Source of the DNA: Acidipropionibacterium timonense
Lineage (GTDB): Bacteria > Actinomycetota > Actinomycetes > Propionibacteriales > Propionibacteriaceae
Direction of reading: 5' to 3'
NCBI RefSeq assembly: GCF_900605005.1
Contig: NZ_LR027558.1
Coordinates: 2,136,642-2,200,641 of the forward strand
DNA length: 64,000 nt
Shown: positions 8,331 to 18,696 of the stretch, one piece after another
Numbering within the stretch: the first letter of the stretch is position 1
Layout: the number at the start of each line of letters is the position of its first letter
Made by a program: the position numbers and the translations under genes
The notes under the pieces: generated by a model
Told to the model about the DNA's origin: nothing
The model's input: the letters and a program-made list of their open reading frames with translations, nothing else
Database searches by the model: none

Positions 8331-8534
8331 TCAGTCGTCCTCACCGTAGTGGGCATACTTCTCGGCAAGATCGGCGTACTCGTCGGACAGCCCCTCGTCC
8401 TGCTGGGGGTCCTCGTCGTGGCCTCGGTCGCCTCGGAGCTCACGCTCCAAGGACTCCAGGTCCATGTCCACCGAACGGTACTTGAGATCGCGAGCGACCT
8501 TGGTCTGCTTCGCCTTTGCACGGCCGCGCCCCAT
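8331..8534 (-). CDS. DUF3073 family small protein
   Basis: A 67-residue, very polar protein: a basic N-terminus (GRGRAKAKQTKVARDLKY) followed by an acidic C-terminal half. This is the actinobacterial DUF3073 pattern, and the family is typically encoded next to purM, as here. The start at 8534 gives the family's usual length and has GAGGGGG upstream. The function of the family is not known to me. The charge split suggests nucleic-acid or ribosome contact, but that is a guess. Confidence 0.9.
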   Translation of the reverse strand: MGRGRAKAKQTKVARDLKYRSVDMDLESLERELRGDRGHDEDPQQDEGLSDEYADLAEKYAHYGEDD

Positions 8535-8667
8535 GTGGGTCGACCCCCTCGCTCTGTCATCGCGGCATTGCCGCCATAGGTCAAATAACTGTCGTGAGGC
8601 ACAGGCTACCCGAGGCAGTGGGCACCTGCCAAAGCACGCCCACCACCTGTCCGGGTGCCGTCGGGGA

Positions 8668-9735
8668 TCAGGACACCGGATGGTCCCCCACGAGCTCGAC
8701 CACCGCCGGCTCCCCGGCGGACGAGGCCTGCACCGTTCCGCACGGCCAGGCCGGCAATCCGCGTCCGGCAAGGAACTCGATCGCCCCGGGCAGCTGCGAC
8801 GCCGGGAGGACGAGCACCATCCCGACCCCCATGTTCAAGGTCGCCTCGATGTCAGCCCGTGAGACGCCACCCACCTGTTGGACCAGGCCGAAGATCGGCG
8901 CCGGGGCCCAGGAGGCCCGCTCGACGGTCGCTCGGACGCCCTCGGGAAGCACCCGCACGAGGTTGTTGGCCAGGCCCCCTCCGGTGATGTGGCTCATGGC
9001 GTGCACCTCGACCTGACGTAGGAGGGCCAGCAGGTCGGCGGCGTAGACGGTGGTGGGGGTGAGCAGCTCCTCGCCGAGCGTGCGTCCGAGCTCGTCGACG
9101 TGCCGGTCGAGGGACCAGCCGGCGTCCGACAGGAGGACCTTGCGCACGAGGGAGTAGCCGTTGGAGTGGAGGCCCGAGGAGGCCACGGCGAGCAGGGCGT
9201 CACCGGGGACGATGCGCTGGGCGCCGAGGATCTCGTCGTGCTCGACCGCCCCGGTCGTCGCCCCGGCGACGTCGTACTCGTCGGGGGCGAGCAGCCCGGG
9301 GTGCTCGGCGGTCTCCCCGCCGAGCAGGGTGCAGCCGGCCTTGCGGCAGGCGGCGGCGATGCCCTTGACGATGCCGGCGATCCGCTGCGGGTCGACATGA
9401 CCGCAGGCGATGTAGTCGGTGACGAACCAGGGCTCGGCGCCGACGACGACGAGGTCGTCGACGAGCATGCCGACCAGGTCGAACCCGATGGTGTCGTGGA
9501 CGTCCATGGCCCGGGCGATGGCGACCTTGGTGCCGACGCCATCGGTCGAGGTGGCCAGGACGGGGTGCCGGTACCGCTGGAGGGCCGAGGCGTCGAAGAA
9601 CCCGGCGAACCCACCGAGTCCGCCGAGCACCTCGGGACGGCGGGTGCGGGCGACGTGGTCCTTCATGAGGTCGACGGCGCGGTCCCCCGCCTCGATGTCG
9701 ACGCCGGCGCGGGCGTAGGCGGACTGTTCGGTCAT
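8668..9735 (-). CDS. purM: Phosphoribosylformylglycinamidine cyclo-ligase
   Basis: A 355-residue AIR synthetase, which closes the imidazole ring of FGAM with ATP in purine synthesis. Typical motifs include YARAGVDIEAGDRAV at the N-terminus, VLATSTDGVGTK (about 67-78), GGETAEHPG and SSGLHSNGYSLVRK. The start at 9735 has GGAGGG upstream and overlaps the purF stop as ATGA, so purF and purM form a coupled operon. Length and motifs are normal. Confidence 0.97.
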   Translation of the reverse strand: MTEQSAYARAGVDIEAGDRAVDLMKDHVARTRRPEVLGGLGGFAGFFDASALQRYRHPVLATSTDGVGTKVAIARAMDVHDTIGFDLVGMLVDDLVVVGAEPWFVTDYIACGHVDPQRIAGIVKGIAAACRKAGCTLLGGETAEHPGLLAPDEYDVAGATTGAVEHDEILGAQRIVPGDALLAVASSGLHSNGYSLVRKVLLSDAGWSLDRHVDELGRTLGEELLTPTTVYAADLLALLRQVEVHAMSHITGGGLANNLVRVLPEGVRATVERASWAPAPIFGLVQQVGGVSRADIEATLNMGVGMVLVLPASQLPGAIEFLAGRGLPAWPCGTVQASSAGEPAVVELVGDHPVS

Positions 9736-11225
9736 GGCTGGGTGCCCTCCTGCGTGGTGTGGGTCAGGTGCGCCTCGGCGAGCATCGGTTCGGCGCCCCG
9801 TGGCACCTCGACCGGGTAGACGCCGTCGAAGCAGGCCCGGCACAGGTCATCGGTCGGGACGTGGGTGGCACGGACCAGACCCTCGAGGCTGATGTAGGCC
9901 AGCGAGTCGGCGCCGATGGATCGGCAGATCTCGTCGACGCTGAGACCGGGGGCGATGAGCTCGGCCCGGGTGGCGAAGTCGATGCCGTAGAAGCAGGGCC
10001 ACTGGACCGGCGGGGAGGAGATGCGCACGTGCACCTCGGCGGCCCCGGCCTCCCGCAGCATCCGGATGAGCTGGCGCTGGGTGTTGCCACGGACGATGGA
10101 GTCGTCGACGACGACGAGCCGCCTTCCCTCGATGACGTCGCGCAGCGGGTTGAGCTTGAGCCGGATGCCGAGGTTGCGCAGGGTCTGGGAGGGCTGGATG
10201 AAGGTGCGTCCGACGTAGTTGTTGCGCACCAGTCCCATGCCGTACTTGATGCCGGACTCGTCGGCGTAGCCGATGGCCGCGGGGGTCCCCGACTCGGGCA
10301 CCGGGATGACGAGGTCGGCCTCGGCCGGCGCCTCCTGGGCGAGGATCTTGCCGATCTTCACCCGCACGTTGTGCACCCGACGTCCCGAGATGACGGTGTC
10401 GGGGCGGGCCAGGTAGACGTACTCGAAGATGCAGCCCTTGGGGCGGGCCCGGGCGAAGCGGCAGGTCCGCAGGCCTGCGGCGTCGATCGTCACCATCTCG
10501 CCGGGCTCGATCTCGCGGACGAAGGTGCCGCCGACGATGTCGATGGCGGCGGTCTCGGAGGCCACCACCCACCCCGAGTGGAGGCGTCCGAGCACGAGGG
10601 GCCGGATGCCCTGCGGGTCGCGGGCGGCGTAGAGGGTCGTGTCGTCCATGAAGACGAGGCTGAACGCACCCTTGAGGAGGGGAAGGACGGTCATCGCGAG
10701 CTTCTCGACGGGCTCGTCGTAGGTCGTCATGAGGGCGGTGACCAGGGAGGTGTCGTTGGAGGAGTCCATCCGGTCCTTGTGCGGGACCTCGTGCCCGGGG
10801 TCGCGGGCGGCGATGAGGGCCTCGAGCTCCTCGGCGTTCGTGAGGTTGCCGTTGTGGGCCAGGGACAGGCCGCCGCCCCCCGGGCGCGACCGGAAGGTCG
10901 GCTGGGCATTGTCCCAGACGCTCGAGCCGGTCGTCGAGTAGCGGGTGTGGCCGATCGCCAGGTGACCGACGAGGGAGTTGAGGGTGGCCTCGTCGAAGAC
11001 CTGGGAGACCAAGCCCATGTCCTTGAAGACCATGGTGCGACGACCGTCGGACACGGCCATCCCGGCCGACTCCTGCCCGCGATGCTGGAGGGCGTACATG
11101 CCGAAGTAGGTGAGCTTCGAGACGTCCTCGCCCGGGGCGTAGATCCCGATGACCCCGCAGGCGTCCTGCGGGCCGTGGTCGAGGGGGTCGAGGTCGGCGG
11201 TGAGCCGTCCGTCAGCGCGCGTCAC
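9732..11225 (-). CDS. purF: Amidophosphoribosyltransferase
   Basis: Catalyses the first committed step of purine synthesis, PRPP plus glutamine to phosphoribosylamine. A short propeptide ends before CGVIGIY, whose cysteine is the N-terminal nucleophile of the glutaminase domain after processing. ALQHRGQESAG and the PRPP loop VVVDDSIVRGNT (about residue 370) are intact, as are the Fe-S-type cysteines near the C-terminus. Start: the sequence TAGTGT-N7-GTG marks GTG at 11225 as a likely leaderless start. A GTG three codons earlier (11234) lies inside that -10 hexamer. The protein is 497 or 500 residues accordingly. Confidence 0.95.
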   Translation of the reverse strand: MTRADGRLTADLDPLDHGPQDACGVIGIYAPGEDVSKLTYFGMYALQHRGQESAGMAVSDGRRTMVFKDMGLVSQVFDEATLNSLVGHLAIGHTRYSTTGSSVWDNAQPTFRSRPGGGGLSLAHNGNLTNAEELEALIAARDPGHEVPHKDRMDSSNDTSLVTALMTTYDEPVEKLAMTVLPLLKGAFSLVFMDDTTLYAARDPQGIRPLVLGRLHSGWVVASETAAIDIVGGTFVREIEPGEMVTIDAAGLRTCRFARARPKGCIFEYVYLARPDTVISGRRVHNVRVKIGKILAQEAPAEADLVIPVPESGTPAAIGYADESGIKYGMGLVRNNYVGRTFIQPSQTLRNLGIRLKLNPLRDVIEGRRLVVVDDSIVRGNTQRQLIRMLREAGAAEVHVRISSPPVQWPCFYGIDFATRAELIAPGLSVDEICRSIGADSLAYISLEGLVRATHVPTDDLCRACFDGVYPVEVPRGAEPMLAEAHLTHTTQEGTQP

Positions 11226-11273
11226 GGGGTCCACACTATCCCAGCGGTTGCGGTCGCGGGCCGGGCGAGATGC

Positions 11274-12560
11274 TCAGGCGGAGGCCTCCCGGGTGGCGAG
11301 GCCGGCACCCGAGACCGGGGCCGCCGTCGAGGCCATGTCGACGCCCGGGGCGCCCGCCGTCGGCACGTCGACGCCCGAGACGGCAAGTGCATGGAGGAAG
11401 GCCGCGACCCCGACCCCCACGGTGAGGGCGTAGGCGGCAGTGCATCCGCCCCAGTCGGACAGGCGTCCGGCGATCGATGCCCCGACGGCGTACCCGAGGC
11501 TCGTCGTGGCGGCCAGGAGGGTCATGACGGTACCGATCCGGGCCGGGGACGCCGCCCGCTCGGCGACGCTGAAGAGGGTGATCATGTACGGGGCCGCCGC
11601 CATGCCGAGCACGAGCATGGCCGGGATGAGCAGCCCGATGGTGTGGATGAAGAGCAGTGGGACGGCCAGCACCCCCAGGGCCAGGGCGAAGAGCTTCCAT
11701 CGCGCCGTGAGCCCGAGACGACGGGCCAGACGCGGCAACATGAGGCCCGCGGTGGCGCTGCCGACCGACAGGAGGGCGTGCATGAGTCCGGCGACCCCGG
11801 GACGACCCGCCTCGGTGGCCAGGCACGTCGTGCCGGTCTGGACCGACCCGAAGACGAGTCCCATGAAGAAGATGCCGGCCACCGTGTGCACGACCCCCCG
11901 GGTGAAGAGGGGTCCGGCGTCGGCGCTGGTTCGCACCGGTCGGGCCGGGACGAGTCGGACGGTCGGGTGGAGCGCGAACCACGTGCCGAAGACGAGCAGC
12001 AGGACACCGGCGACGGCCAGGGCCGGGACCGGACCGAACGCCACCGCCAGCACACCGACGAGGGCGGGGCCCAGGGCGAAGGAGGCCTCGTCGGCGGCCC
12101 CCTCCCAGGCGAACGAACTCTCGAGCACCCCGGCCCGGAGCTGCGGGTTCTCGGCGGCCAGGGCGCGCCAACGCACCCGGGCCATGGTGCCGATCTGGGG
12201 CAGGAAGAGCCCGGTGATCGCACCGATGACGGCGATGAGCGGCCACGGGGCACCCATGACCGCCGCGAGGGCCTCGAGGATGAGACCGACGCCGGAGATG
12301 AGCGACTGGGCGAGCATGATCTCGCGCTGGCCCCGGCGATCGGTGAGAGCGCCGGCGATCGGTGCGCCGATGGCGATGCTCGCCGCGATCGCCCCGGCAC
12401 AGACCCCGCCCGGACCGAGCCGTCCGGCGACCATTGGGCTGGCGACGAGAAGCATGGTGCCCATCTGGCTCATCGCCAGGGGCATCCGACCGATGAGACC
12501 GGTGATGACGAAACTGGGGCCCGACAGGCCGAAGAGGCGGCGATAGGGCAGGGCGGTCAC
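11274..12560 (-). CDS. Major facilitator superfamily transporter
   Basis: A 428-residue protein with about twelve hydrophobic segments and the MFS loop motif GALTDRRGQREIM between segments 2 and 3. It starts at the GTG at 12560, preceded seven bases away by GAAAGG; the long upstream extension in this frame is not coding. It should be a proton-coupled or facilitated importer/exporter, but the substrate cannot be read from sequence. It lies 48 bases upstream of purF on the same strand, which could hint at a nucleobase-related role, but that is weak. Confidence 0.88.
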   Translation of the reverse strand: MTALPYRRLFGLSGPSFVITGLIGRMPLAMSQMGTMLLVASPMVAGRLGPGGVCAGAIAASIAIGAPIAGALTDRRGQREIMLAQSLISGVGLILEALAAVMGAPWPLIAVIGAITGLFLPQIGTMARVRWRALAAENPQLRAGVLESSFAWEGAADEASFALGPALVGVLAVAFGPVPALAVAGVLLLVFGTWFALHPTVRLVPARPVRTSADAGPLFTRGVVHTVAGIFFMGLVFGSVQTGTTCLATEAGRPGVAGLMHALLSVGSATAGLMLPRLARRLGLTARWKLFALALGVLAVPLLFIHTIGLLIPAMLVLGMAAAPYMITLFSVAERAASPARIGTVMTLLAATTSLGYAVGASIAGRLSDWGGCTAAYALTVGVGVAAFLHALAVSGVDVPTAGAPGVDMASTAAPVSGAGLATREASA

Positions 12561-12771
12561 GGGGACACCTTTCGAGGACGAGGACGATGTCGCGTCTCCC
12601 CACCCTGCTGACGCGTCCTGCGAGATCTGCGATGCAGCCTCGCCCCTGCCGGGGCAGCACCCCCGACGGGGGCATTCTACGCGAGAGACGTCGAGGTCTC
12701 TGGGACCGACCGCCATGACACGACGGGTCGAGCAAGCAGCCATGGGCAGGAACGGCGGGCGCCGGGCGGAC

Positions 12772-12805
12772 ACGAGGACGGGGCCCGGCCGGGCCCCGTC
12801 CTCGT
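12772..12805 (-). terminator. Perfect 34-base palindrome after the M20 dipeptidase gene
   Basis: Two 17-base half-sites (first half ACGAGGACGGGGCCCGG) are exact complements with no spacer. The palindrome starts 45 bases after the dipeptidase stop. It has no T-run, the usual form of strong terminators in very GC-rich actinobacteria. The rest of 12561-12771 shows no gene. Confidence 0.65.
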
Positions 12806-12850
12806 CCTCAGGTGTCCGGTGATGCCCTCACCCGCCACTGCAGAAGGGTC

Positions 12851-14194
12851 TCAGCGCGCCAGACCGGCCAGCAGCAGCGCCTCGGTGAGGATCGCCTTGT
12901 GGAAGTCGCCCAGATGGAGCGACTCGTCGAGACCGTGCATCCGCGAGTCCGGGTCGGTCACCGCCGTGACGAGCACCGTCGCCTCGGGGTAGGCGTGCTG
13001 GAGGTCGGTGACCAGGGGGATCGCCCCGCCGGTGCCCATCTCGACCGGGTCCATGCCCCAGGCCGCCCGGAACGCCTCCTTGGCGACCTGCGCGTCCGGC
13101 CCGGAGAAGGGGACGACCCCGGGGGCCCCGGCCTCGCCGGGGGTCACCGTCACCCGAGCGCCGAAGGGGGCGTGCGTGCGCAGGTGTTCCATGAGCGCCT
13201 CGAGCTCCACCCTGGGGTCGGCGCCGGGAGCCACCCGCAGCCCGACCTTCGCCCGGGCCACCGAGGGCAGGATGTTGATGGCCTGGTCGACCGGGGTGGC
13301 GTCGAGAGCCAGGACGCTCACCGACGGGCGGGTCCACATCTTGTTGGCGGCATTGCCGGTCCCGAGCCACTCGACCCCGTCGAGGATGGCCGTCTCGACC
13401 CGCAGCCGGTCCTCGGGGTACTCGACCTCGGCCGGGGCGGCGGGGTGGAGGCCGGCGACGGCGACGTCACCGTGCTCGTCGTGAAGGGTGGCCAGGAGCC
13501 GGCACATGCTCGTGAGCGCGTCCGGCACCACCCCACCGAACTGGCCGGAATGCAGCGGGTGGTCGAGGGTGCGCAACTCGACGACGCAGTCGGCCACCCC
13601 TCGCAGGGTCGTCGTCACCGACGGCTCCCCCTGGTCCCAGTTGACCGAGTCGGCGATGACGATGACATCGGCGGCGAGCTCGGCCTTGTGCCGCTCGATG
13701 ATCGAGACCATCGACGGGGAGCCGATCTCCTCCTCTCCCTCGACGAAGAGCGTCACCCCGACCGGGGGTCGGCCGTCGAAGGCCTTGAGGGCGGTGAGGT
13801 GGGCGACGACCCCTCCCTTGTCGTCGGCGGTGCCGCGGCCGAAGAGTCGGTCCCCGCGCCGGGTCGCGACGAAAGGCTCGGAATTCCACAGGGTGACATC
13901 ACCGGTCGGCTGGACATCGCCGTGGGAGTACAGGAGGACGGTCGGCTGTCCCTCGGGCGCCGGCCAGTGCGCGATGACCGCGGGCAGGCCGTCGTCCTCG
14001 GTGACGACGGCGGCGTCGGCGGCTCCGGCGGCCAGGGCGGCATCGGCCACGGCCCGGGCGTTGTCACGCACTCCTTGCGGGTTGAGGGAACTCACCGACT
14101 GGATCGCGACGAGCTCGGTGAGCTGCTGGACGGCGGGCTCGAGGAGCTCGTCGACCTTGGCGGACAGACTGGGGAGAACGGAAGTGACATCCAT
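12851..14194 (-). CDS. M20 family dipeptidase
   Basis: A 447-residue zinc peptidase. The metal ligands are visible in order: SHGDVQP, DDKGG, EGEEEIGS with the catalytic and bridging glutamates, the aspartate in IADSVNW, and SRMHGLDES near the C-terminus. A lid domain is inserted at about residues 190-320, containing LDHPLHSGQFGG. It should hydrolyse dipeptides or related amides in the cytoplasm. TAGGCT-N6-ATG at the start marks a leaderless promoter, divergent from the BCCT gene. Length is normal for the carnosinase/PepV-like branch. Confidence 0.92.
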   Translation of the reverse strand: MDVTSVLPSLSAKVDELLEPAVQQLTELVAIQSVSSLNPQGVRDNARAVADAALAAGAADAAVVTEDDGLPAVIAHWPAPEGQPTVLLYSHGDVQPTGDVTLWNSEPFVATRRGDRLFGRGTADDKGGVVAHLTALKAFDGRPPVGVTLFVEGEEEIGSPSMVSIIERHKAELAADVIVIADSVNWDQGEPSVTTTLRGVADCVVELRTLDHPLHSGQFGGVVPDALTSMCRLLATLHDEHGDVAVAGLHPAAPAEVEYPEDRLRVETAILDGVEWLGTGNAANKMWTRPSVSVLALDATPVDQAINILPSVARAKVGLRVAPGADPRVELEALMEHLRTHAPFGARVTVTPGEAGAPGVVPFSGPDAQVAKEAFRAAWGMDPVEMGTGGAIPLVTDLQHAYPEATVLVTAVTDPDSRMHGLDESLHLGDFHKAILTEALLLAGLAR

Positions 14195-14401
14195 GGTCCG
14201 AGCCTAGTTGTTGGTGACCGCCCCCGTGCTCGGAGCCCGGTGGCAGCCCCGGGCGTCCGGGACGCCGTCACCATGGACGTCGGACCCGGATGTCGCCGAC
14301 CTCCGGATAGCCGGGCGGACTCCGTGAGAGAATTCACCAGTCCTCGGGTCCACCGACACCGGGCCCAGCAGAGACGACATTTGTCCCCTCCCTAGGAATT
14401 C

Positions 14402-16138
14402 ATGACTCGCACGCCACCGATGCCCCGGACCGAACCGACCGCCGCCGAGACGCCACCGGAGGTGAGATCCTCCCTGGCCTCCAGGGTCTTCTGGCCCGCC
14501 GCCGGACTCATCGTCCTCTTCGTCCTGCTGGCCCTCGCCCTGCCGGGCCCGACGAACGAGGTCATCTCGGTGCTCAACAGGACGGTCGTCCACTCGGTCG
14601 GGTGGTACTACGTCCTGGCGGTGAGCGGATTCGTCATCATCGCCCTGGTCATCGCCGCCTCCCGACTGGGCGACACCCGACTCGGCCGTGACGACGACTC
14701 CCCCGAGTACTCCCTGGGATCGTGGTTCGCCATGCTCTTCGCGGCCGGCATGGGCATCGGCCTGGTCTTCTGGGGAGCGGCCGAGCCGCTCTCGCACTTC
14801 GTCACACCACCACCGGGCACCGGAGGTGACGCCGCCGAGCGTGCCCGTCAGGCCATGCAGACGTCCTTCCTGCACTGGGGCCTGCACGCCTGGGCCATCT
14901 ATGTCATCGTCGGTCTGGCGGTGGCCTACGCGTGCCACCGCAAGGGGCACCCCATCTCCCTGCGCTGGACCCTCGAACCGCTCCTGGGCGACCGCGTCCG
15001 CGGCTGGGTCGGCGACCTCATCGACATCGTCGCCATCATCGGCACCCTCTTCGGCGTCGCCACCTCGCTGGGGCTCGGCGTCACCCAGGTGTCGTCCGGA
15101 CTCACCTTCCTCACCGGCATCACGGGATCACGGGGGCTGCTCGTCGGCCTCGTCGTCCTCTTCGCCGGACTGGCCGCGGTGAGCGTCGCCACGGGGCTGG
15201 ACGCCGGCATCAAGTTCCTGTCGAACACCAACCTCGTCATCGCCGCCCTCCTCGCCCTGGCCCTGCTCGTCGTCGGACCGACCCAGTTCCTCCTGTCCAG
15301 CGCCGTCCAGAACATCGGGGAGTACGTCCAGTCCCTCATCGAACTGTCCTTCCGGACGATGCCCTTCGAGGGGGACGCCGGCCAGTCCTGGATGGCCGGG
15401 TGGACGACGAACTACTGGGGTTGGTGGATCTCGTGGTCCCCCTTCGTCGGGATCTTCATCGCCCGCATCTCCAGGGGACGCACGGTGCGCGAGTTCATCA
15501 TCGGCGTCATGCTCGTCCCCACCCTGGTGAGCGTCCTGTGGTTCACCGTCTTCGGTGGCAACGCCATCTGGCAGCAGATCTTCGGCACCAAACTCACCGT
15601 GGACGGCGCGGTGGACGCCAACACGACCCTCTTCCGCATGCTGGAGACCCTGCCGGGAGGCACCGTCATGGCGTGGGTGTCGATGGCCCTGCTGGCCATC
15701 TTCTTCGTCACCTCGTCGGACTCGGGCTCCTACGTGCTGTCCATGCTCTCGTGCGGCGGCGACCCCGACCCCAGCCTGTGGGTCCGACTCACCTGGGCCG
15801 TGCTGTCCGGGACGATCGCCGCGGTTCTCCTGTCGGGGGATCCCCGAGGGCTGTCGGCCCTGCAGACGATGGCCATCCTCACCGCACTGCCCTTCTCGGT
15901 CGTCATGATCGGGATGTGCGTGGCGCTGTGGCGGGAGCTGTCGCGTGAGGTGACGGTGCGCCGTCACAACCGGATGAGCGACTTCGGCGAGGCCGTGCGC
16001 CGGACGGTCCGCGAGGACCTCGTCGACGAGTTGCGGAACCCACCGTCCCGACCGGGACGACCGATCGAGGTGTCGCCGGAGGTCCGACGCCTCATCCGGG
16101 TCCTGCGCCGCGGTCAACGCAAGCGCGACAGGGCCTGA
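14402..16138 (+). CDS. BCCT family betaine/carnitine/choline transporter
   Basis: A 578-residue, twelve-segment transporter. The glycine-rich stretch AAGMGIGLVFWGAAEP (about 115-130) and the tryptophan-rich GWWISWSPFVGIFIARISRG are hallmarks of the BCCT family (BetP, BetT). The N-terminal tail is short and the C-terminal tail is long and basic (RRLIRVLRRGQRKRDRA). In BetP such a tail senses osmotic stress, so osmotic activation is plausible. Uptake of a trimethylammonium osmolyte driven by sodium or protons is inferred. Ribosome binding site AGGA lies before the ATG. Confidence 0.92.
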   Translation: MTRTPPMPRTEPTAAETPPEVRSSLASRVFWPAAGLIVLFVLLALALPGPTNEVISVLNRTVVHSVGWYYVLAVSGFVIIALVIAASRLGDTRLGRDDDSPEYSLGSWFAMLFAAGMGIGLVFWGAAEPLSHFVTPPPGTGGDAAERARQAMQTSFLHWGLHAWAIYVIVGLAVAYACHRKGHPISLRWTLEPLLGDRVRGWVGDLIDIVAIIGTLFGVATSLGLGVTQVSSGLTFLTGITGSRGLLVGLVVLFAGLAAVSVATGLDAGIKFLSNTNLVIAALLALALLVVGPTQFLLSSAVQNIGEYVQSLIELSFRTMPFEGDAGQSWMAGWTTNYWGWWISWSPFVGIFIARISRGRTVREFIIGVMLVPTLVSVLWFTVFGGNAIWQQIFGTKLTVDGAVDANTTLFRMLETLPGGTVMAWVSMALLAIFFVTSSDSGSYVLSMLSCGGDPDPSLWVRLTWAVLSGTIAAVLLSGDPRGLSALQTMAILTALPFSVVMIGMCVALWRELSREVTVRRHNRMSDFGEAVRRTVREDLVDELRNPPSRPGRPIEVSPEVRRLIRVLRRGQRKRDRA

Positions 16139-16199
16139 GCCGGCCCGGCGGCCCGTCGTCGACCCGGCCCGAGGTGCCTGGCCGGGTGGACCCGCGCCC

Positions 16200-18455
16200 T
16201 CACTCCCCCATGACGGCGGGGATGGGGGCGCGCCAGGCTCGACGCACCTCGTCAAGGCCGAGGGTGAGGAGCCCCTGCACCTCGATCTCACCGGAGTCGA
16301 TGACCTCGCCCAGCCGGGTCACGGGCACCCCGGCCTCCCGGCACACGTCGACGAACCGGCCGTAGGAGGACGCCGGCAGGGACACCAGCGCCCGGGCCGG
16401 GGTCTCGGAGAACAGCGCAACGGTGGGCTCCCCCTCCAGGGTGAGCGAGACGCCGTGGCCGCCCTGGAGGCAGGACTCGACGAGCGCCTGCGACAGTCCG
16501 CCCTCGGACAGGTCGTGGGCCGAGCTGAGCAGCCCCTCGGCCGCGGCGGTGGCCATGACGTCCGCCAGCGCCTTCTCCGCCCCCAGGTTCGGCATCGGGG
16601 GCATGCCGCCGAGGTGCCCGTCGTGGAGGACGTCCTCCCACACCGATCCACCGAGCTCGCATCGCGTCTCGCCGAGGAGGAGGACGGCGTCTCCCGCGTG
16701 GGCGAATCCGGTGCGGATCCGGGTGCGCACGTCGTCGAGGATCCCCAGGACGCCGACGAGCGGGTTGGGGCGGATCGACTCGTCCCCGGTGCGGTTGTGC
16801 AGGCTGACGTTGCCGCCGGTGACGGGGACGCCGAGTTCACGGCAGCCGTCGACCAGTCCGAGGATCGTCTCGGAGAACTGCCACATGACGGCGGGCTCGT
16901 AGGGCGAACCGAAGTTGAGGCAGTCGGTGATGGCCAGCGGCGTCGCCCCGGTGACGGCGACATTGCGATAGGCCTCGCTCAGCGCCAGCTGGGCGCCGAG
17001 GTAGGGGTTGAGGAGGCTGTACCGTCCGTTGGAGTCCAAGGACAGGGCGATGCCGAGGTTCGTCCGCTCGTCGACGCGGATGATGCCGGCGTCCTCGGGC
17101 TGGGCCAGGACGGTGTTGCCGCGCACGAACCGGTCGTACTGGTCGGTGATCCACGAGCGGTCGCACAGCGCGGGAGAGGACGCCAACGCCACCATGGCCC
17201 GGGCCAGGGCCTCGCCGGAGTTGTCCCTGGGCAGGGCATTGGCGTCAGCGGCGTTGACCTCGTCGATCCAGCCGGGACGGGCCTTGGGCATGTCGAGGAC
17301 GGGCCCGTCGTGGGCAACGGTACGCGGGTCGACGTCGACGATCCGCTCCCCGTGCCAGTCGATGAGCAGCCGGTCGCCGTCGGTGACCTCGCCGATGACC
17401 GTCGCCTGGACGTCCCAGTGGCGGCAGATCTCCATGAAGCGGTCGATGTTCGCCGGCGTGACGACGGCCATCATCCGCTCCTGGGACTCGCTCATGAGGA
17501 TCTCCTCGGGGGCGAGGTTGGGGTCGCGCAGGGGGACGCGGTCGAGTTCGACGTGCATGCCTCCGTCCCCGGCACTGGCCAGCTCGCTGGTGGCACATGA
17601 GATGCCGGCGGCGCCGAAGTCCTGGAGGGCCTCGCAGACGCCGGCATGGAAGAGGTCGAGGGTGCACTCGATGAGGAGCTTCTCCATGAAGGGGTCGCCG
17701 ACCTGGACGCTGGGCCGCTTCGACTCCCCCTCGGCGGCGAAGGACTCCGAGGCCAGGATGGAGGCACCGCCGATGCCGTCGCCCCCGGTGGCCGCACCGA
17801 AGAGGACGACGAGGTTGCCGGCCCCGGACGCCTTGGCGAACTGGAGGTCCTCATGGCGCAGGACGCCGACGCACAGCGCGTTGACGAGGGGGTTTCCGTA
17901 GTAGGTGGGGTCGAAGAGGGTCTGGCCGCCGATGGTCGGCAGGCCGAGGCAGTTGCCGTAGTCGGCGATGCCCGAGACGACCCCGGGCAGGACGCGGGCG
18001 GTGTCGGGGGCGTCGAGCGGACCGAAGGCCAGGGCATTCATGACGCCGATCGGGCGGGCACCCATGGCCATGATGTCGCGGACGATGCCGCCGACGCCGG
18101 TGGCCGCGCCCTGGTGCGGCTCGACGTAGGACGGATGGTTGTGGGACTCGGCCTTGAAGGTCACGGCCAGGCCGTTGCCGATGTCGACCACCCCGGCGTT
18201 GTCACCGATGCCGGCCAGCAGTGGACCGCGCGGCGTCTCCTGGGGCAGGGCGGCGAACTTCCTGAGGTAGATCTTCGACGACTTGTACGAGCAGTGCTCC
18301 GACCACATGACCGAATACATGGCCAACTCACCACCGGTGGGACGCCGCCCCAGGATCTCGCGGATCCTCGTGTACTCGTCCCGGTTGAGGCCGAGGTCGG
18401 CCCAGGGCTGGTCGAGGTCGGGCGTGCTGACGGCGTTCTCCACTGTGTCTGCCAC
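16200..18455 (-). CDS. purL: Phosphoribosylformylglycinamidine synthase subunit PurL
   Basis: A 751-residue small-type PurL, the ATP-binding synthetase subunit that converts FGAR to FGAM together with PurQ and Pur[17 protein letters not shown] (about residue 55), [11 protein letters not shown] and [15 protein letters not shown] are typical. The matching purQ and purS sequences lie 8 kb away on the same strand. The GTG start is preceded by TAAATT-N6, a leaderless-type promoter, with no ribosome binding site. No terminator is obvious between it and the converging BCCT gene. Confidence 0.97.
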   Translation of the reverse strand: MADTVENAVSTPDLDQPWADLGLNRDEYTRIREILGRRPTGGELAMYSVMWSEHCSYKSSKIYLRKFAALPQETPRGPLLAGIGDNAGVVDIGNGLAVTFKAESHNHPSYVEPHQGAATGVGGIVRDIMAMGARPIGVMNALAFGPLDAPDTARVLPGVVSGIADYGNCLGLPTIGGQTLFDPTYYGNPLVNALCVGVLRHEDLQFAKASGAGNLVVLFGAATGGDGIGGASILASESFAAEGESKRPSVQVGDPFMEKLLIECTLDLFHAGVCEALQDFGAAGISCATSELASAGDGGMHVELDRVPLRDPNLAPEEILMSESQERMMAVVTPANIDRFMEICRHWDVQATVIGEVTDGDRLLIDWHGERIVDVDPRTVAHDGPVLDMPKARPGWIDEVNAADANALPRDNSGEALARAMVALASSPALCDRSWITDQYDRFVRGNTVLAQPEDAGIIRVDERTNLGIALSLDSNGRYSLLNPYLGAQLALSEAYRNVAVTGATPLAITDCLNFGSPYEPAVMWQFSETILGLVDGCRELGVPVTGGNVSLHNRTGDESIRPNPLVGVLGILDDVRTRIRTGFAHAGDAVLLLGETRCELGGSVWEDVLHDGHLGGMPPMPNLGAEKALADVMATAAAEGLLSSAHDLSEGGLSQALVESCLQGGHGVSLTLEGEPTVALFSETPARALVSLPASSYGRFVDVCREAGVPVTRLGEVIDSGEIEVQGLLTLGLDEVRRAWRAPIPAVMGE

Positions 18456-18612
18456 GGCACCAATTTAGCGAAGCGGTCGCCCGTGGCGCAGCAGGTCGGC
18501 CGGGGCGACCGAGGTGCAGGGTCGTGCCGTCGTGGCAGGCTCGGTGATGGGGACCTCGCTCCGGAAACCACCACCCACCGACCGCCGGACGCCACTTGGC
18601 GCCAGAACATCC

Positions 18613-18661
18613 ACCTTGCTCCCTGTATTCCGGGCGCAGGGTGCAGTCTTGGGAGCAAGGT
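18613..18661. repeat. 11-bp inverted repeat in the purL/MFS divergent gap
   Basis: ACCTTGCTCCC at 18613-18623 and its exact complement at 18651-18661 enclose 27 bases. It lies between the two divergent starts, 158 bases from purL and 217 from the transporter gene. It could be an operator pair, an RNA hairpin or a remnant terminator; nothing decides between them. Confidence 0.35.
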
Positions 18662-18696
18662 CGAAGCCGGCGGCCATTCCCGGAGCAGAGTGAAGA

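Noticed and set aside
9759-12611. A 950-codon open frame on the plus strand
   Set aside because: It lies opposite purF and the MFS gene. Its product is an Asp/Gly/Arg-rich low-complexity chain with no family motifs, as expected from the antisense of GC-rich genes.
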